In this document: positions 32,414 to 40,914 of the stretch, piece by piece
Layout: every line of letters starts with the position of its first letter
Position numbering within the stretch: the first letter of the stretch is position 1
Assembly (NCBI GenBank): GCA_964546955.1
Contig: CAZJLP010000003.1
Coordinates: 62,001-126,000 of the forward strand
DNA length: 64,000 bases
Direction of reading: 5' to 3'
From: CAZJLP01 sp964546955
GTDB lineage: Bacteria; Verrucomicrobiota; Verrucomicrobiia; Opitutales; Opitutaceae
Translations under genes and position numbers: made by a program
Notes under the pieces: model-generated
What the model was told of the DNA's origin: nothing
Seen by the model: the letters and a program-made list of their open reading frames with translations, nothing else
Databases searched by the model: none

Positions 32414-32553
32414 GCAGTGTGGAGTGAGGATGGAGAGGAAGGGACTAGTCGGATCTGCCGAACCCGAAGGCTCGTCGCAGCGGGATTCCCCGCCGGGCTT
32501 CGGAGGAAGCACGCCGGGGCAGCGTTCGCTCATGCTGCGCGGGGAGCGAAAAC

Positions 32554-32630
32554 TGGTGGACGCCGAGGGACTCGAACCCCCGACCCTCTCGGTGTAAGCG
32601 AGATGCTCTAACCAACTGAGCTAGGCGTCC
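32554..32630 (-). tRNA. tRNA-Val (anticodon TAC)
   Basis: The minus strand folds as a full cloverleaf: acceptor GGACGCC/GGCGTCC, D-arm GCTCAGTTGGTTAGAGC, anticodon stem TCTCG/CGAGA with loop CTTACAC giving TAC (reads GUA), and T-arm with TTCGAGT. The CCA end is encoded. It lies just upstream of ilvN, a valine-pathway gene, on the same strand. Confidence 0.97.
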
Positions 32631-32758
32631 GGGCCGAACGGTGAGATAAGCCCGGGGAGCCCCCGGGAGACAAGGATTTATTGGGGCTTCCGCCCCCGAA
32701 CGGAGCGGAAATCGCATGATTTTGGCCGACCCGAGGCCAGGACTGGCTTTGCGCGGCC

Positions 32759-33808
32759 TCAAACCGCGACGGCGAGACGCTTCTTCGCCTTCAACCAGCC
32801 CCGCTTTACCATCAGCTCCGCGTTTTGCACGGCATTGAGCGCCGCGCCTTTCCAAAGGTTGTCGCCAGCCACAAAGAACGACAGGCCGTTGTCGAGGGCT
32901 GAGTCGATGCGGATGCGTCCCACGCCGCATTTCGCCTTCTCGGCAAAATCGAGGGGGGTTGGGTATTTCTTTTCCGCGGGCTCGTCGACCAGCTGGGCGC
33001 CTTCAAACGCGGCGATGGCGTCGCGCGCGGCCTGCACGCTCACGGGCCGCTCGAATTCGGCGTTGACCGCCACGGAGTGCGCGCGCACGACCGGAACTCG
33101 AACGCAGGTAGCCGAAACTTTCAAATTAGGCAGCCCCATGATCTTGCGGCTTTCCAGCATCATCTTGTTCTCCTCGCCGGTGTAGCCGTCGGGGCCGAAC
33201 GAATCGACCTGCGGAATGCAGTTAAAAGCGATCTGATAGGGATAAACTTTGCGCGGCAGCGGCGCTCCTTTTACATAAGCCTGAGTTTGATCCTCGAGCT
33301 CGCGGACCGCCTCGGCGCCGGTCCCGGACACGGACTGGTAGGTCGCCGCGAAATACCGCTTGAGGCCGAAACGCTGATGCAGCGGCCACAGCGCCATCAG
33401 CGTCACCGCGGTCGAACAATTGGGATTCGCAATGAGCCCCTTGTGCGTGGTCAGAGCCTCCGGGTTGATCTCCGGAATGACCAGCGGGACGTCCTTGTCC
33501 ATGCGGAAGGCCGAGCTCTTATCGATCACGAGACATCCGTCTTTGATCGCATCCTGAGCAAGTGCGCGCGTGACCGCTCCGCCCGCGGCAAAAAAGGCCA
33601 CATCGACATCCGCGAACGCGCCCGCCTTCGCTTCCTCGACTACATATTTTTGGCCGAAGCGCTCGACGGTCTTGCCCGCAGACCTGGCCGAGGCGAAAAG
33701 CCGCAGCTTGGCCATGGGGAAATTGCGTTCGTGCAAGAGCCGGACGAGCTCTTGACCAACTGCGCCGGTCGCACCGACGATGCCTACAGTGAGTGACGAT
33801 GTATTCAT
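32759..33808 (-). CDS. asd: Aspartate-semialdehyde dehydrogenase
   Basis: This makes aspartate semialdehyde for lysine/DAP, threonine and methionine. The 349 residues show GIVGATGAVGQELVRLL, the catalytic cysteine in NPNCSTAVTLMAL, QSVSGTGAEAVREL, GYTGEENKMMLESRKI and RVPVVRAHSVAVN. A good Shine-Dalgarno sequence (AAGGAGA) precedes ATG 33808. The first 29 nt overlap the start of the divergent L,D-transpeptidase gene. Confidence 0.96.
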   Translation of the reverse strand: MNTSSLTVGIVGATGAVGQELVRLLHERNFPMAKLRLFASARSAGKTVERFGQKYVVEEAKAGAFADVDVAFFAAGGAVTRALAQDAIKDGCLVIDKSSAFRMDKDVPLVIPEINPEALTTHKGLIANPNCSTAVTLMALWPLHQRFGLKRYFAATYQSVSGTGAEAVRELEDQTQAYVKGAPLPRKVYPYQIAFNCIPQVDSFGPDGYTGEENKMMLESRKIMGLPNLKVSATCVRVPVVRAHSVAVNAEFERPVSVQAARDAIAAFEGAQLVDEPAEKKYPTPLDFAEKAKCGVGRIRIDSALDNGLSFFVAGDNLWKGAALNAVQNAELMVKRGWLKAKKRLAVAV

Positions 33809-34340
33809 TTCTCCTTGGGAACGGATCAATAAAACGTGTGAAAACCTGGGTATCAAGCCCACAGACAGAGCGCTCTTTGTCCGCATCGGTACACAAACCC
33901 TACAATTCTACCGGCGCAGCGAGTTGATAAAGACTTACGTGATTTCTACGTCCGCTCGTCCGCCCTCTAACAGCAAGGGCTCCCTGGGCACTCCCCGCGG
34001 ACTTCATGAAATCGCCGAACGTATCGGCGCGGGTCAGCCGCCCGGCATGGTCTTCAAAGCGCGAGTTCCGCTCGGCCGCCATTTCCGCGAACTTCCCGAA
34101 AGCGAGGACACAGGCAATCTGATCACGAGCCGGATCCTATGGCTCCGCGGTCTCGAACCGGGGGTAAACCGCGGAGGAGAGGTGGATACCTACGAGCGCT
34201 ACGTGTACATCCATGGCACGAACCGAGAAGACCGCTTAGGCCAGCCCCAAAGCGCCGGTTGCGTGTTGATGAAAAACATCGAGATCGTGGAATTACACGA
34301 GGAGGTGCGCGTCGGGGATCGAGTGATGATTGTAGACTGA
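33780..34340 (+). CDS. L,D-transpeptidase (YkuD/ErfK family)
   Basis: This is a 186-residue protein with the YkuD catalytic motif: YIHGTNRED and, 15 residues later, SAGCVLM (H-x(n)-S-x-G-C). Such enzymes cross-link peptidoglycan or attach lipoproteins. Unusually, no signal peptide is visible; the N-terminus (MPTVSDDVFISPWERINK) is hydrophilic. The first 29 nt overlap the asd start on the other strand, and no alternative in-frame ATG exists nearby. It may be exported by a non-classical route, or the start may be wrong. Confidence 0.8.
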   Translation: MPTVSDDVFISPWERINKTCENLGIKPTDRALFVRIGTQTLQFYRRSELIKTYVISTSARPPSNSKGSLGTPRGLHEIAERIGAGQPPGMVFKARVPLGRHFRELPESEDTGNLITSRILWLRGLEPGVNRGGEVDTYERYVYIHGTNREDRLGQPQSAGCVLMKNIEIVELHEEVRVGDRVMIVD

Positions 34341-34346
34341 CGCTAC

Positions 34347-36602
34347 TCAGGAGCGCCGCGAACCCCCGCCAAACAACAATCTCAGCGAATTGATGCAGAC
34401 CACCACGGTGCTGCCCTCGTGCGCCGCGACTCCGATCGCGAGGGGAACGAAACCCGCGATGGAGGCGACCGCCATGATCACGACCACTCCGAGCGAGAGA
34501 GCGAGGTTCTGGCGGATAACCGCCTTGGCCCGGCGGCTAAGCCGAAGCGCCGCCGAAAAATTCTCGATCCGGTCGTGCATGAGGATGACCTCCGCCTGCT
34601 CGAGCGCGGCATCGCTGCCCCGCGCCCCCATCGCCACCGAAACATCGGCCGCCGCCAAGCTCGGCGCGTCGTTCACGCCGTCTCCGACCATGGCGACTTT
34701 GCCACCCTCGGCTCGAATCGATTGAATAGCCTCCACTTTTCCCTCGGGAGTCAGCCCCGCCCGGACGTCGTCCAGCCCGAGTTGACGAGCCACCTCTTCC
34801 GCCGCGTGACGGCGATCGCCGGTCAACATGACGGTGCGCAGTCCCGCTTTCTTCAAGTCCAACAACACCGCTTTGGACTCAGCGCGGATTTGATCGCGCA
34901 ACAGGATTCGTCCCACCACGTCTCGCCCAATCACCCACACCTCGCTCATTTCAGGGGGCGCCGGCGGCAAGTCTCGAGCCCAGGCAGCGAGCGGACCGCT
35001 CTCCAGAAGTTCGCGGCGGCCGAGCAGGCACTGAGCTCCCTCCACCTTACCGCGCACCCCTTTTCCAGTCAGCGACTGAAATTCGTCCGCCTCCCGTTCT
35101 CGCGTCCCGTTCGCCCGCGCATAACGCACAATCGCCCTGGCCAGCGGATGCTGCGAATTCATCTCGAGCGCGTAGGCAAGTTCCAGGACTTCGGCCTCGC
35201 GACCGGGCGGATAGCTCTCGTGGCTCGTCACCACCAGTTCGCCCGTCGTCAGGGTGCCGGTCTTATCGAGCGCGACGACGGTAACCTCCGCCAGCCGCTC
35301 GATGGCGCCGCCTCCCCGGAAGAGCACCCCGTTGCGAGCGCCCCAGGCGATGGCGGCGAGAATCGCGGAAGGGATCGACAGGACGAGAGCACACGGGCTT
35401 GTCACGACCAGCAAGGTCATTGCCCGATAAAACGCGGAGGTTTGACCTCCCTCGTTACGGAAGGGAGGCAATCCAAATCCCAGCCACCAAACGACGAACA
35501 TGGTGGCGCAAATTCCGAGCACGAGTAGCGTGTAGTTTGCCCCGAAACGATCCGTGAAACGTTCGCTCGGCGCGCGCAGTTTCTGCGCGGTTTGAATGAG
35601 ACGAATGATTTTCTGGAGCGTACTTTCGGAGGGAAGCCGCCTCACTTCAAACTCAAGCGCTCCCCACAGATTCAAGGTCCCGCTGAACACGGGATCCCCG
35701 GTTTGCTTTTCGACGGGTTGCGCTTCCCCTGTCAACGGCGACTCGTCGCTGGCGCTCCGGCCCTTGACGACTTGACCGTCGGCGGCAAACGCTTCGCCGG
35801 GCTTCACCCGAATGCGATCGCCGATTCCGATCTCCGCCACAGGTGTCGCGCGCTCGCCTCCCCCCGGCAGCACCACCGTGGCCTCCTTCGGCGCGGACTT
35901 CAGCAGCGCTCCCACCTCGCGATGCGTGCGATCGAGCGCGAATTCCTCCATCGCTCCTGAGGCGGAAAAGAGAAACAACAATAGGACCGCCTCGCCCCAA
36001 GCGCCGATCAGTACGGCGCCGACGGCCACGGCCAACATCAGGAAATGGATATCGAGTTTCCGTTCGCGGACGTTTTCCCAGGTATCCTTCGCTGCGTCCC
36101 ACCCGCCGGCCACGAGGGCCACCGCATAAAGCGCCCGGCTGAGCCAAGGAGGAGCGGCGGCCAGGTGATCCGCCGCGAAACCGGCCAGGCCGCAGACGCC
36201 ACAGATCCCGGCCAATACGGCGAGGGAGCGCCACTCCGACTCCTCCGCCGACCCCCCGCCCGGCCCCTCCTCGCCCTCAGGCCATTCGAATTCCCGCCAC
36301 TTCCAAAACTTGGGGGCCGTCGCGCAACTCAACTCCGCGATCTCGGTGGTCGAGCCGTCCCGTTTCAAGGTGAACCCTGCGGGGACCCGGGCGGTCTGGC
36401 CGAGTTGCGTCTCGACCGCGGCGATCGTCTCCATCAACCGAGCCTCGAGCTTTTCCAAGTCGACGGCACCGAGCGTCGCCACGGAAATTTTCCGCGAGTT
36501 CGCGTCGAGACGCACCGCCTCGACCCCAGGAGCATCGCGCAGAAAACCGGCCAACGTCTCGGCCCAGTTGCTTGATGCGTTTTGCGACGGCGAAGCGGGC
36601 AT
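34347..36602 (-). CDS. Heavy-metal P-type ATPase, PIB-4-like (SPC motif)
   Basis: This is a 751-residue metal-exporting ATPase. An N-terminal region of about 120 residues has the strand-helix pattern of an HMA domain but lacks a CxxC metal site. The actuator TGEA (291-294), transmembrane SPC (402-404), phosphorylated D446 in DKTGTLT, MLTGDRRHAAEEVA, GDGVNDAPSLAAADVSVAMG and the C-terminal AAHEGSTVVVCINSLRLL are present. SPC plus HEGx(T) marks the PIB-4 (Co/Zn/Fe/Cd) group rather than CPC-type copper or zinc pumps. The metal is not certain. Confidence 0.9.
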   Translation of the reverse strand: MPASPSQNASSNWAETLAGFLRDAPGVEAVRLDANSRKISVATLGAVDLEKLEARLMETIAAVETQLGQTARVPAGFTLKRDGSTTEIAELSCATAPKFWKWREFEWPEGEEGPGGGSAEESEWRSLAVLAGICGVCGLAGFAADHLAAAPPWLSRALYAVALVAGGWDAAKDTWENVRERKLDIHFLMLAVAVGAVLIGAWGEAVLLLFLFSASGAMEEFALDRTHREVGALLKSAPKEATVVLPGGGERATPVAEIGIGDRIRVKPGEAFAADGQVVKGRSASDESPLTGEAQPVEKQTGDPVFSGTLNLWGALEFEVRRLPSESTLQKIIRLIQTAQKLRAPSERFTDRFGANYTLLVLGICATMFVVWWLGFGLPPFRNEGGQTSAFYRAMTLLVVTSPCALVLSIPSAILAAIAWGARNGVLFRGGGAIERLAEVTVVALDKTGTLTTGELVVTSHESYPPGREAEVLELAYALEMNSQHPLARAIVRYARANGTREREADEFQSLTGKGVRGKVEGAQCLLGRRELLESGPLAAWARDLPPAPPEMSEVWVIGRDVVGRILLRDQIRAESKAVLLDLKKAGLRTVMLTGDRRHAAEEVARQLGLDDVRAGLTPEGKVEAIQSIRAEGGKVAMVGDGVNDAPSLAAADVSVAMGARGSDAALEQAEVILMHDRIENFSAALRLSRRAKAVIRQNLALSLGVVVIMAVASIAGFVPLAIGVAAHEGSTVVVCINSLRLLFGGGSRRS

Positions 36603-36689
36603 GGAAAAGGATAATTAATTTGTCATTGGTGTCGAAGCGCGAAATCCAGTTCAACCCCAGGCAGACTTGGCTCTCAACTAAAACCGCGC

Positions 36690-38756
36690 ATGATCGGCCT
36701 CAACGACCAAATCGACGCACCGCCTCCCCCGCCGCCCTCGCCGGCGCCGGAATTGGCTGCGAAGATATTCGCCGAAGGCGGGTGGTTGCAGGAAGGACTC
36801 AGCCTCGAGCATCGGCCGCAGCAGGAACGGATGGCGCTCGCAGTCGCCGCGGCAATGAAGGCGGACGAACCCCTGCTCTTCGAGGCGGGCACGGGCGTCG
36901 GAAAATCGCTGGCTTACCTCTTGCCCGGCCTCATACACGCGGTCGAACAGGGTCGCCAGCTGATCGTCTCGACCCACACGATCGCGCTTCAGGAGCAGCT
37001 CGACACCAAGGACCTACCCCTTTGCCGTCGCGTTTTCGAATCGGAACGCGAACTGAAGAAATACGCCGCATTCAAGAGTGCCGTTCTCGTTGGAAAGGCC
37101 AACTACCTCTGCACGAGCCGGCTGGCGACCGCACTGCGGGACAAACACGAACTGTTCGCGACTCCCGAACACAGCGAGCTGCAACGCATCGCCGCCTGGG
37201 CCGAGACGTCCAAGGACGGCCTCAGGCACGAGCTGAACCCAGCGGTTTCGCCCGATGTCTGGGAAATGGTCAGCGCCGACTCCTCCGCGTGTTCGCGCAA
37301 ATACTGCGACTGCAACAAATGCTTCTACCAGCGCGCCAGGGGCAGGATCAAGGCGGCGCACGTGGTGATCGTGAACCATTCACTGCTGTTCACCCATCTG
37401 AATGCAGCCGCAGGGGACAAAAGCGACGCGCGCGGCGTTCTCTTCGCGGACGATTTCGTCGTATTGGACGAGGCGCACACGGTACCGGAGGTCGCGACCG
37501 ACCATTTTGGCCTGCGATTGAGCAGCTACGGCACGGAGCGCATGCTCAAATACCTCTTCAATCCGAAAACGAAACGGGGCTTGTTGCACAAATTCGGCGG
37601 AGCCGTGGACCAGCAACTGGTCGTGGATGCCCTGGAAGCCTCGCACCAGTTCTTCAGTTTCCTCGCGGAGAAACTGCTGGATAAACATGCGGTCGTCCGG
37701 GTGCGCGAGACGGGTTTCGCCGAACCATGGCTGGACGGCCCGTTGCTCGCCCTGGCGAAATCCGTGCGGACGCTCGCCGACCGGCTCGACGAAGGGCGCG
37801 ACCGCGAGGAGCTCCTGGATCAAGCGGGCCGGCTGAAGACCTATCAAACCAGCTTGCGTCAGTTCCTCACGGTGGCCGACGACAAGTTTGTCTACTGGCT
37901 CGAGCGCTCGGGAAAACGCCAGAGCATCGTCACGCTGCGCACCGCCCCGATCGATGTCGCCCCCTACCTCCGTGAAGCGCTGCTGCAGCGCGGGACCTGC
38001 GTGCTGTTCACGAGTGCGACGCTGGCGATGGGCGGACAAATGGAACCCTTTCAGCAGCGGGTCGGCGCAGAGGCAGTCCGGGCGGAAGTGGTGCAGTCGC
38101 CCTTCGATTTCGAGCGCAACATGCGCGTGTTCGCGGCCACCGACATTCCTCTCCCCTCGCCGAAGGAGGCGAAACTCGCGCTGGATGCGCTCACGGACTA
38201 CGTCGAGTTCTGCACATCGCGGGTCGCCGGAGGATCTCTGGTGCTGTTCACCAGCTACCAGGACATGCGGCGCGTGGCCGAGGCGCTCGAGCCGCAGTTC
38301 GCGCGCGCCCGCCGGCCTTTTCTCATGCAAGGCGGCGACCTCTCCCGCACCGAACTGGCGCAACGGATGCGGGCCAGCGGCAACGCAATCCTGTTCGGCA
38401 CGGAAAGCTTCTGGACGGGCATAGACGTGCCGGGGGACGCTTTGTCCCAGGTGGTCATCACTCGCCTGCCGTTCGAAGTACCGACCCATCCGATCCTGGA
38501 GGCGCGGACGGAGTGGATTCGAGACCGCGGAGGAAATCCGTTCGCGGAACTGACTCTTCCGGAGGCACTGATCAAATTCCGCCAGGGTGTAGGGCGTCTG
38601 ATTCGGACGGCGTCGGACCGGGGGATCATCACTCTCCTTGATTCCCGCGTCGTAGTAAAACCCTATGGAAGGCTGTTTCTCGAGTGTCTTCCCCGCCGGG
38701 AGGTAGAGCGAATTACCCGAGAAAACAGGGGCACTCGATTTCAGCCTTTTGCTTGA
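36690..38756 (+). CDS. ATP-dependent DNA helicase, DinG/XPD type
   Basis: This is a 688-residue superfamily 2 helicase. Walker A is AGTGVGKSLAYLLP; a four-cysteine iron-sulfur motif (SACSRKYCDCNKCFYQRAR, about residues 203-221) sits after it; the DEAH box is VVLDEAHTVPEVA; later motifs include LVLFTSYQDMRRVAE, FGTESFWTGIDVPGDALSQVVI and FRQGVGRLIRT. It unwinds 5'-3' in DNA repair or R-loop and G-quadruplex removal. A proline run follows the N-terminus. No nuclease domain is seen. Confidence 0.93.
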   Translation: MIGLNDQIDAPPPPPPSPAPELAAKIFAEGGWLQEGLSLEHRPQQERMALAVAAAMKADEPLLFEAGTGVGKSLAYLLPGLIHAVEQGRQLIVSTHTIALQEQLDTKDLPLCRRVFESERELKKYAAFKSAVLVGKANYLCTSRLATALRDKHELFATPEHSELQRIAAWAETSKDGLRHELNPAVSPDVWEMVSADSSACSRKYCDCNKCFYQRARGRIKAAHVVIVNHSLLFTHLNAAAGDKSDARGVLFADDFVVLDEAHTVPEVATDHFGLRLSSYGTERMLKYLFNPKTKRGLLHKFGGAVDQQLVVDALEASHQFFSFLAEKLLDKHAVVRVRETGFAEPWLDGPLLALAKSVRTLADRLDEGRDREELLDQAGRLKTYQTSLRQFLTVADDKFVYWLERSGKRQSIVTLRTAPIDVAPYLREALLQRGTCVLFTSATLAMGGQMEPFQQRVGAEAVRAEVVQSPFDFERNMRVFAATDIPLPSPKEAKLALDALTDYVEFCTSRVAGGSLVLFTSYQDMRRVAEALEPQFARARRPFLMQGGDLSRTELAQRMRASGNAILFGTESFWTGIDVPGDALSQVVITRLPFEVPTHPILEARTEWIRDRGGNPFAELTLPEALIKFRQGVGRLIRTASDRGIITLLDSRVVVKPYGRLFLECLPRREVERITRENRGTRFQPFA

Positions 38757-38793
38757 GCCCCGGACCCCCTAGGATCTTTCTCTTTCCCCGATC

Positions 38794-39510
38794 ATGCTCC
38801 TCCGCAGCGCTGCTCTCACTGACATAGGCAAAGTTCGCCGTTCGAACGAAGACCGGCTGCTGCGCGACGAGACGCTGAACCTTTTTGGGGTCGCGGACGG
38901 GGTCGGCGGCCTGCCGGGGGGAGCCGAAGCCGCCCAGTGCGCCGTGGATGTGGTGCACCACGCGGTCCAAATGGCCAACGGCGAGCCTAATCTCAACGAC
39001 ATCACTCTGGAAGCCAACTACGCCGTCAGCCAGCTCGGGTTCCGTTTGAGCCCCCATTTTGGCATCGGCACCACCCTCACTTACGGCCTTTTCCGGCGGG
39101 GCGAACTTCATCTCGCGCACGTAGGCGACTCGCGCTGCTACACCGTGCGCGACGGCGAACTCGAACTCTTGACCCTCGATCACTCGGTCGAAAACGAGGC
39201 CAAGGCGCGACGGGCCAAAGGGGAACTGATTTGGGTAAATGAGCAGCATCGAAACGCCCTGACGCGGTGCATCGGCCAAACCACCCCCCTCGACGTCGAC
39301 CTGCTCACCCGGCCATTGGTGGCTGGAGACCGCTATCTGTTTTGCAGCGATGGGGTGACTCGCCTGGTCCGCGATGCAGAGCTGGCCGAGCAAATGAAAC
39401 GGGATGTGCCGCCGGCCGTTATCCTGCGAGAAATTGTCGATCTGGCCAATCTTCGGGGCGGACTCGACAATTCCAGCGCGGTGCTGGTCGCCGTCGATTC
39501 GGTGCCATGA
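38794..39510 (+). CDS. PP2C-family serine/threonine phosphatase
   Basis: This is a 238-residue Mg/Mn-dependent phosphatase. Motifs in order: KVRRSNEDRLL, VADGVGGLPGG, FGIGTTLTYGLF, AHVGDSRCYTVRDGEL, LDHSVENEA, LFCSDGVTRLV and NSSAVLVAV. Metal-binding aspartates are intact. It is a stand-alone catalytic domain (PrpC/Stp-like), which usually opposes a Hanks-type kinase; none is in this window. It overlaps the next gene (ATGA). Confidence 0.94.
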   Translation: MLLRSAALTDIGKVRRSNEDRLLRDETLNLFGVADGVGGLPGGAEAAQCAVDVVHHAVQMANGEPNLNDITLEANYAVSQLGFRLSPHFGIGTTLTYGLFRRGELHLAHVGDSRCYTVRDGELELLTLDHSVENEAKARRAKGELIWVNEQHRNALTRCIGQTTPLDVDLLTRPLVAGDRYLFCSDGVTRLVRDAELAEQMKRDVPPAVILREIVDLANLRGGLDNSSAVLVAVDSVP

Positions 39511-39821
39511 GCGGAGCAAAGCGATCCGAAACCTTTGCCGCGCTGGTCGCGAAGCACCCCGACAACGAGCTTTTCCGCTTCAGCCTCGCGCAAGCCTTGG
39601 AGGCGGAGCTCCAACTGGTCGACGCGGCCGAGCACTACCGGTTTTGTGTCGCGAAAAAAGCCGACTGGATGATGCCCAGAATCCTGCTCGGGAAGCTCTA
39701 CCTGCAGCTGGGCCGAAAAAACGAAGCCCGCGTACAGCTGCAGGACGCCTTGCGGCTGGCGGTGGAACAATCGCACGAAGAACCCGAGCGCGAATTGCGA
39801 GCCCTCCTGGCGGAGGCTTGA
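39507..39821 (+). CDS. TPR-like small protein coupled to the PP2C gene
   Basis: This is a 104-residue, all-helical protein with two TPR-like units (FRFSLAQALEAELQLVDAAEHYRFC and PRILLGKLYLQLGRKNEARVQLQDAL). Its ATG overlaps the phosphatase stop by 4 nt, so the two are translationally coupled. A protein-protein adaptor for the phosphatase is possible, by inference. Confidence 0.75.
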   Translation: MSGAKRSETFAALVAKHPDNELFRFSLAQALEAELQLVDAAEHYRFCVAKKADWMMPRILLGKLYLQLGRKNEARVQLQDALRLAVEQSHEEPERELRALLAEA

Positions 39822-39854
39822 AGCCAACCTGCGGCAGTGGGCGGAGCCCACTCC

Positions 39855-40157
39855 TCAGACCATGTAGTTCGAAGAACCGCTCCAGCGCGCCTTGAAACGC
39901 GTCTCAAAGCGGGAAGACCAAGTATTCGGAGCCGCCCGATGCATTTTCGCCCGGGGAGTCATCGATTGGACGAGATCGTCCACCGATCCGAATTCCATCG
40001 AGGCCAGCGAAGAAGGCTGATCCATCGAAACGGACAGCTCGACCTGCTCGGGGGCGGAGTGCCCGGCGACCAGTAATCCCGCCGCCACTACGCACCCGCA
40101 AAAAAACCGTTTCAACACGGCGGCCGGAGCGGAAAGAGTGGCGATTGATTTGGTCAC
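39855..40157 (-). CDS. Small exported protein
   Basis: This is a 100-residue protein from a GTG start. A long signal-like segment (residues 10-32: AAVLKRFFCGCVVAAGLLVAGHSA) is followed by a short hydrophilic region. No family is recognised. It converges on the TPR gene. Moderately supported: the signal sequence is convincing but the rest is unremarkable. Confidence 0.5.
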   Translation of the reverse strand: MTKSIATLSAPAAVLKRFFCGCVVAAGLLVAGHSAPEQVELSVSMDQPSSLASMEFGSVDDLVQSMTPRAKMHRAAPNTWSSRFETRFKARWSGSSNYMV

Positions 40158-40914
40158 GGTAGGGTTATCTGCCCACCACTAAATTGACATGTTTTTGCAC
40201 GGGCAAGCCTATTTTTTCATATTACTTGCAATAAGGAACCATTTATCATAAAATGTTTTTATTAAACGGCTTAAGAATATCATAGTTGCCGTCGTTCACT
40301 GTGGAATACCGTGAAATCGCTGTCGTGCAGCCTCGCCAACTGCATGGATTGGGTACTCCGCTACCCCAAATGGGGCCGCGGCTACCTTCCAGGCGGTAGC
40401 GGATTCCTAAATACGGACACGATACCGAGAAGCTTGGTATCCCCCGAGTTGTTACAAATGAGTAATGAAAACCGCGCCATATCCTCTCGTATGCTCCTTC
40501 TGACCCGCTGCGCGGCGCCACCCGCCCGCCGTCGCCCCGCACTCGGCCGAGGGCTGATCGCCGCGGCATCGCCAGCGCAGAGTAGTGGGTGGAGGCGCCC
40601 CCGCGCCCCCACCCGAGTTGTACTACCCTTGTTCCTTTTCGAACGAAGTGACCTTCGTCCGAACCTCGATGCAGCCCACCGAGGAAGTGAAATCGCAAGC
40701 GAGGAGAGAGCTCGCGGATGCGGGAAACAGCCGCGCTGGAGCGGCAATGAAGGAACGTGCGAACATTCTGCTTTCGTCCTGCGCAACGCGACGCCTCGTA
40801 GGCGTTACGGTAACATTCTGCTCCGCCGGAGGCCGGGTCTCCCCACGATCTTAACCGAAACGTTGCATCCACCGGCTGGCTCCCCTTGGTTCGCCTCTCC
40901 ATTTTTGCCATCGC
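40158..40914. other. 757-nt region without a convincing gene
   Basis: The first 110 nt are strikingly A+T-rich for this genome (TATTTTTTCATATTACTTGC and TTTATCATAAAATG) and include TTGACA at 40184. The next 600 nt are G+C-rich with palindromes, for example GTGGGTGGAGGCGC against GCGCCCCCACCCG (about 40584-40612) and CGAACGAAGTGACCTTCGTCCG-like (about 40639-40660). Several frames on both strands stay open here but none has protein-like composition. It may hold a structured RNA, a dead gene or the promoter of the glycosyltransferase. Confidence 0.4.

Noticed and set aside
40184..40213. A sigma-70-like promoter (TTGACA with an 18-nt spacer)
   Set aside because: The -35 is perfect but the -10 (CCTATT) matches only half of the consensus, and no gene follows within 700 nt in that direction.
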